Assembly (NCBI GenBank): GCA_023442215.1
Contig: JAEZMP010000286.1
Span: 1 to 17,667 of the forward strand
Length of the DNA stretch: 17,667 bases
DNA from: Pseudomonadota bacterium
Lineage (GTDB): Bacteria; Pseudomonadota; Alphaproteobacteria; Rhizobiales; Segnochrobactraceae
Direction of reading: 5' to 3'
Shown here: piece after piece, positions 14,010 to 17,667 of the stretch
Layout of the letters: each line of letters starts with the position of its first letter
How positions within the stretch are numbered: the stretch's first letter is position 1
Translations under genes and position numbers: made by a program
Notes under the pieces: generated by a model
The model's input: only the letters and a program-made list of their open reading frames with translations
Told to the model about the DNA's origin: nothing
The model's database searches: none

Positions 14010-14875
14010 GCGCGGGCAGCACGGCGAGACTCGTCGCGGTCGGTGACAACTGCCTCGACGCCTATCTCACGCACGGCATCCTCACGGTCGGCGGCAACGC
14101 GCTCAACGTGGCCGCGCAATGGAGGCGCAATGGCTGGGACGCGCGCTATTTCGGTGCCGTCGGCACCGATGGCGAAGGCGATATCGTGCTCGCGGAACTG
14201 GCGCAGGTCGGGCTCGACCCGGCCGATGTGGAACGCCGCAGCGGCGATACCGCGGTGACGCTGATCCGCGACGACAACGGCGACCGCACCTTCCTGCTCG
14301 AGGCCTTTGGCGTCGGCGAGAACTACATGCCGACGCCGGACCGCTACGCTGCTGCCTCGGAAGCGGACTGGGTCCACCTCGGCACCAACGCCAATGCCGA
14401 TCTCGTCCGCCGTCTCGTTTCCGGCGGCGTGGCCTTCAGCGTCGATGTGTCGACGGCCCACTTCAACCTGCCGCTCGCCGGCGTGCCGCTGGTGTTCGCC
14501 TCCGGCCCGGATGATCCCGACGTGCCGGTGGAGCCCGTGTTCGAGACGTTCCGGGCCGCCGGAGCGGGCCGTGTGGTGCTGACCTGCGGCAGGCGCGGCG
14601 CCTGGCTGGACGATGGCGGCACGCTCCACCATGCGCCGGCGACGCCGACGGAGGTGGTGGATACCTGCGGTGCCGGCGACAGCTTCATCGCCACGTTCCT
14701 GACAGCGTTCTGCTGCCAGCGGCGTCCCGCGGACGAAGCCCTGCGCATGGCGTCGGTCGCCGCCGCCGAAACCTGTACGCACCGCGGCGGCTTCCCGCAG
14801 GCGCCCCGGCCGATCCCCGACTGGTTGCCGCGGAAATATGCGTCCGTGGTCGCCCTCGCGCACGGAGACCGGTGA
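14006..14875 (+). CDS. frlD: PfkB family kinase, fructosamine 6-kinase (FrlD)-like
   Basis: This 289-residue ribokinase-type enzyme is predicted to phosphorylate the imported fructosamine at C6, making the substrate of the SIS deglycase. The N-terminus VAVGDNCLDAY (residues 10-20) is a close match to the IGDNCVDIY opening of FrlD as I recall it. GGNALNVAAQW (29-39) is PfkB signature 1, and DTCGAGDSFIATFL (219-232) is signature 2, with Asp225 as catalytic base and the GAGD anion hole. Length is typical. Both ends overlap neighbours: ATGA with the epimerase gene, and TGATG with the oxidoreductase. A longer in-frame reading from 13364 is a shadow within the epimerase gene. Other ketose kinases of this family are the alternative. 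Confidence 0.85.
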   Translation: MSAGSTARLVAVGDNCLDAYLTHGILTVGGNALNVAAQWRRNGWDARYFGAVGTDGEGDIVLAELAQVGLDPADVERRSGDTAVTLIRDDNGDRTFLLEAFGVGENYMPTPDRYAAASEADWVHLGTNANADLVRRLVSGGVAFSVDVSTAHFNLPLAGVPLVFASGPDDPDVPVEPVFETFRAAGAGRVVLTCGRRGAWLDDGGTLHHAPATPTEVVDTCGAGDSFIATFLTAFCCQRRPADEALRMASVAAAETCTHRGGFPQAPRPIPDWLPRKYASVVALAHGDR

Positions 14876-16293
14876 TGTCGACATTTCACATGCGCCAGCC
14901 CGTCGTCGCCGCCCCCGGCGACCGCTCGTTCTGGCTGCAGGATATCGGTGCCGAGGCTGCGACGCCGCCGCTGCAGGGTGCCGCCGTCGCCGACGTTGCC
15001 ATCGTCGGCGGCGGCTATGCCGGCCTCTGGACGGCGCTGCGTATCCGGGAGCTCGCTCCCGAAACCCGCGTCACGGTGATCGAGGCCGACCTCTGCGGCT
15101 CCGGCGCGTCCGGTCGTAACGGCGGGCAGGTGCATTCCTGGTTCGCGGAACTCGACCTGATCAGCCGTGTCGTCGGCACCGACGAAGCCCGCCGGCTTTG
15201 TGCCGACACGGTCGATGCGATCGCCGAACTTGCCGAGCTGCAGCGCACCGGCACCATCGACATGGATCTCCGGCTTGACGGCTGGCTCTGGACGGCAAGT
15301 TCCATCGCCCAAGAAGGCGCGTGGTCACGCGCGCTCGCCATGACCGAAGCCGCCGGCGAAGACCGCTTCAAGGTGCTGTCGGCCGACGAAATCGAACGCC
15401 GAACCGGCTCCTCCGCCTCCTACGCCGGCATCGTCGAGCCGAACGCGGGCACGGTCCATCCGGCCAAGCTCGCCGCCGGGCTGCGCGCGCTCGCACTCGC
15501 CCGGGGCGTGACCATCCAAGAGCGCAGCCCCGTGACCGCCGTCATTCCCGGCAGGACCTGCACGGTGCGCACGGCGCGCGGCGAGGTTCGCGCGGAGAAG
15601 GTCGTGCTCGCCGCCAATGCCTGGCTTTCCGCGCTGCCCGAACTGCGCCGTCACCTCTACGTCGTCGGCAGTCAGGTGATCGCGACCGCACCGGTGCCGG
15701 AGACGCTCGACCGCATCGGCTGGCGCGACGGCGCCTCGATCTGCGATTCCCAGAGCCATGTGCTCTATTACCAGCGCACCCCGGGCGGGCGAGTGATCTT
15801 CGGCCGGGGCGGCGGCAACATCGCCTTCCGGGGCGATTTCGGACAGGCATTCAATCGCAGTCCCGACCGAGGCCACCACAACCTGCGCGAACTGCACCGG
15901 GTCTATCCGGCGCTGCGCGGCGTGCCGGTCGAATATGACTGGGCCGGGCCCATCGATTGCGTTCCCGAGCATATTCCGGTGTTCGACCATCTTGCCGGTC
16001 ACCCGAACATCTTCTTCGCCATGGGGTTCAACGGCACCGGCATCGCCCAGACACCCATCGGCGGGCGCATCCTCGCCAGCCTGGTTCTGGAGCGGAAGGA
16101 TCGCTGGAGCGAGAGCGGCCTCGTCGGTCTCTCCCGTCGCAAGAGCCTGCCGCCGGAGCCCTTCCGCTATCTCGGCGCGAAGCTCGTCCGCAGCGCGGTC
16201 AGCCGCAGGAACGAAGCCGAGATCCGCAATCTTCGGGCGGGGCCGCTGACGCGGGCCGTGCTGCGCCTGATGCCGGGCAGTGGCGAGCACTGA
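14875..16293 (+). CDS. FAD-dependent amine oxidoreductase (DAO family, PuuB-like)
   Basis: This 472-residue flavoenzyme is predicted to oxidise a C-N bond. The Rossmann motif is VAIVGGGYAGLWTA (residues 41-54), with Glu70 ending the second strand to bind ribose, then GSGASGRNGG (75-84). The C-terminal FAD-contacting segment reads GFNGTGIAQTPIGGRI. The opening SFWLQDIG ahead of the Rossmann fold is characteristic of the gamma-glutamylputrescine oxidase-like branch. The start at 14875 overlaps the kinase stop (TGATG); an in-frame GTG at 14872 is adjacent. No such gene is in the E. coli or B. subtilis frl operons as I recall them. It could oxidise the Amadori compound directly, giving glucosone and amine, or degrade the amine released by the deglycase. 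The family is sure; the substrate is open. Confidence 0.88.
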   Translation: MSTFHMRQPVVAAPGDRSFWLQDIGAEAATPPLQGAAVADVAIVGGGYAGLWTALRIRELAPETRVTVIEADLCGSGASGRNGGQVHSWFAELDLISRVVGTDEARRLCADTVDAIAELAELQRTGTIDMDLRLDGWLWTASSIAQEGAWSRALAMTEAAGEDRFKVLSADEIERRTGSSASYAGIVEPNAGTVHPAKLAAGLRALALARGVTIQERSPVTAVIPGRTCTVRTARGEVRAEKVVLAANAWLSALPELRRHLYVVGSQVIATAPVPETLDRIGWRDGASICDSQSHVLYYQRTPGGRVIFGRGGGNIAFRGDFGQAFNRSPDRGHHNLRELHRVYPALRGVPVEYDWAGPIDCVPEHIPVFDHLAGHPNIFFAMGFNGTGIAQTPIGGRILASLVLERKDRWSESGLVGLSRRKSLPPEPFRYLGAKLVRSAVSRRNEAEIRNLRAGPLTRAVLRLMPGSGEH

Positions 16294-16347
16294 CCCCGCC
16301 CGTCATCCCGCCCCCTCCCCGCTGCCCCTCGAAGGTGGAACGACACG

Positions 16348-17460
16348 ATGGCCGACCTCACGCTCCGGAACGTCCGCAAGTCCTACGGCAGCCTCGATAT
16401 CCTTCACGGCATCGACCTGACCATCGCATCGGGCGAGCTGATAGTGTTCGTCGGCCCGTCGGGCTGCGGCAAGTCCACGCTGTTGCGCGCGATCGCCGGG
16501 CTGGAGGACATCACGTCGGGCGAGTTCCGCATCGACGGCGCGCGGATGAACGACGTGCCGCCCTCGCGGCGGGGCATCGCCATGGTGTTCCAGTCCTATG
16601 CGCTCTATCCGCACATGACGGTCTACGAGAACATGGCGTTCGGCATGAAGATCGCCCGGGAGAGCAAGGCCGAGATCGATCGCCGGGTGCGACAGGCGGC
16701 CGACATCCTGCAACTGACGCCCTATCTCGACCGCGTTCCGAAGGCGCTGTCCGGCGGGCAGCGCCAGCGCGTCGCCATCGGCCGCGCCATCGTGCGCAAT
16801 CCCAAGGTCTTCCTGTTCGACGAGCCGTTGTCGAACCTCGACGCCGCGCTGCGCGTCGCGACACGCATCGAGATCGCAAAGCTCAAGCAATCGATGCCGC
16901 AGACCACGATGATCTATGTCACCCACGATCAGGTCGAGGCTATGACCCTCGCCGACCGCATCGTGGTGCTGAAGGACGGTCGCATCGAGCAGGTCGGCAC
17001 GCCGATGGAACTCTACCGGACGCCCGCGAACCTGTTCGTGGCGCGCTTCATCGGCTCGCCGGCCATGAACATCCTGCCGGCCACGGTGAAGGCCACGGGC
17101 GCGACCACGACCGTCGCCCATGCCAGCGGCCCCGACACGGTCGTGCCGATTTCAATGCCGTCCGCGACGACGGGAGTTCCGGTCCGCGTCGGCGTGCGGC
17201 CCGAGGACCTCTTCATCAGCGAAGGCGAAACGCCGCTGTTCGAGGGCGTCGTCGACTTCATCGAGCAACTCGGCGAGGTCCAGCTCGTCTATCTCGATAT
17301 CGGCCGGGAAGGTGAGCCCGTCATCGCCAAGCTGCCCGGCAGCGCCCGGATCGAGCGCGGCCAGTCGCTGAAACTCTCCGCCCTGCCCGGCAACCTGCAT
17401 CTGTTCGATGCGGAGGGCCGCTCGCAGCACCCCGTCTTCCACCCACCCCTCGCGGCCTGA
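16348..17460 (+). CDS. ABC sugar transporter ATP-binding protein (MsmX/UgpC/MalK type)
   Basis: This 370-residue ATPase energises the two permeases of the operon. Walker A is GPSGCGKST (residues 36-44), the signature LSGGQRQRVAIGRA starts at 134, Walker B is VFLFDEP (154-160), and the switch histidine is His193 (VTHDQVEAMT). A C-terminal regulatory TOBE/OB domain follows from about residue 235, containing VRVGVRPEDL. The start at 16348 is preceded by AAGGTGGA. The gene lies 54 bases after the oxidoreductase in a C-rich gap with no obvious terminator, so it is probably the last gene of the operon. Automatic pipelines often label such proteins UgpC, but glycerol phosphate is not suggested by this context. 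A dedicated ATPase contrasts with Bacillus, where MsmX is shared and encoded elsewhere. Confidence 0.94.
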   Translation: MADLTLRNVRKSYGSLDILHGIDLTIASGELIVFVGPSGCGKSTLLRAIAGLEDITSGEFRIDGARMNDVPPSRRGIAMVFQSYALYPHMTVYENMAFGMKIARESKAEIDRRVRQAADILQLTPYLDRVPKALSGGQRQRVAIGRAIVRNPKVFLFDEPLSNLDAALRVATRIEIAKLKQSMPQTTMIYVTHDQVEAMTLADRIVVLKDGRIEQVGTPMELYRTPANLFVARFIGSPAMNILPATVKATGATTTVAHASGPDTVVPISMPSATTGVPVRVGVRPEDLFISEGETPLFEGVVDFIEQLGEVQLVYLDIGREGEPVIAKLPGSARIERGQSLKLSALPGNLHLFDAEGRSQHPVFHPPLAA

Positions 17461-17479
17461 GCCGCTGCGCTCGGGCGCG

Positions 17480-17667
17480 TCAGAACCTGATGTTGAGGGT
17501 TCCCTTGAAGGCGTTGTCGGAGACGCCGGAGGCGAACTGTCCGTTGTAGGAGAGGCTGGCGGAGACCTTGTCGGTGAAGTCGTAGTCGAGACCGGCGCCG
17601 AGGAGCGCGGTGTCGCGGGCGATCGGCACGCCGGAGACCTGGAACGCGCTGGCGAACGCCCCGCCGC
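17480..17667 (-). CDS. Autotransporter beta-domain, C-terminal fragment
   Basis: The last 61 residues of an outer-membrane protein are visible, reading into the window from the right edge. Alternating polar and aromatic strands LLGAGLDYDFTD and SASLSYNGQFA, ending in TLNIRF with a terminal phenylalanine, match the final beta-hairpins of autotransporter barrels; the terminal Phe is the usual signal for the BAM insertion machinery. The stop at 17480-17482 lies 19 bases from the convergent ABC ATPase stop. The passenger domain is outside the window, so its function (adhesin, protease or other) cannot be stated. It is probably unrelated to the operon. Confidence 0.8.
   Translation of the reverse strand, partial: GGAFASAFQVSGVPIARDTALLGAGLDYDFTDKVSASLSYNGQFASGVSDNAFKGTLNIRF

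Noticed and set aside
15957..17315. 452-codon plus-strand open frame across the oxidoreductase and ATPase genes
   Set aside because: It is a shadow frame of two strongly supported genes, with low-complexity arginine-rich translation.
17452..17465. GCGGC-CTGA-GCCGC hairpin at the end of the operon as terminator
   Set aside because: Only five pairs, overlapping the stop codon, with no T-tract on either strand. It is too weak to call.

Overview
The window is G+C-rich, densely packed bacterial DNA. Gene families and style point to an alphaproteobacterium, most likely of the Hyphomicrobiales (rhizobia and relatives): two solute-importing ABC systems, FCD-type GntR and LacI regulators, ATGA start/stop overlaps, and an autotransporter beta-domain at the right edge. 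The taxon is inferred from style only, since no rRNA or other marker gene is present. I see no tRNA, rRNA, CRISPR array, insertion sequence or integrase.

Left block (1-3697, minus strand). Reading leftward: a 2-oxoglutarate/Fe(II) dioxygenase of the isopenicillin N synthase type, a CapA-like metallophosphatase, a ribose-type (RbsB-like) periplasmic binding protein, and an RbsA-like ATPase that runs off the left edge. The matching permease should lie outside. A strong hairpin sits between binding protein and ATPase.

Middle block (3698-7443). A divergent, A+T-richer gap separates the first dioxygenase from a GntR/FCD repressor. That repressor converges on a second GntR/FCD repressor, which follows a kynurenine-formamidase-like alpha/beta hydrolase. 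The hydrolase is divergent from a second dioxygenase homologous to the first. Both divergent gaps carry the same operator-like pair, ATTGT-NN-AC(A/G)AT followed by TTGTTCAA, so one or both repressors probably control both dioxygenases. The small molecule handled here cannot be named from sequence.

Right block (7620-17460, plus strand). A LacI-family repressor is followed by a near-perfect operon: SIS-domain deglycase (FrlB-like), sugar-binding protein, two MalF/MalG-type permeases, FrlC-like epimerase, FrlD-like PfkB kinase, FAD amine oxidoreductase, and an MsmX/UgpC-type ATPase. This is the enzyme set for uptake and breakdown of fructosamines (Amadori products such as fructose-amino acids). 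In the expected pathway the ABC transporter imports the compound, FrlC corrects the C3 epimer, the kinase adds phosphate at C6, and the SIS enzyme splits the product into glucose 6-phosphate and free amine. The FAD enzyme is an extra that could oxidise the Amadori compound or the released amine. A perfect 16-bp palindrome upstream of the SIS gene is the likely LacI-family operator.

Right edge (17480-17667, minus strand): the C-terminal strands of an outer-membrane autotransporter, converging on the operon.
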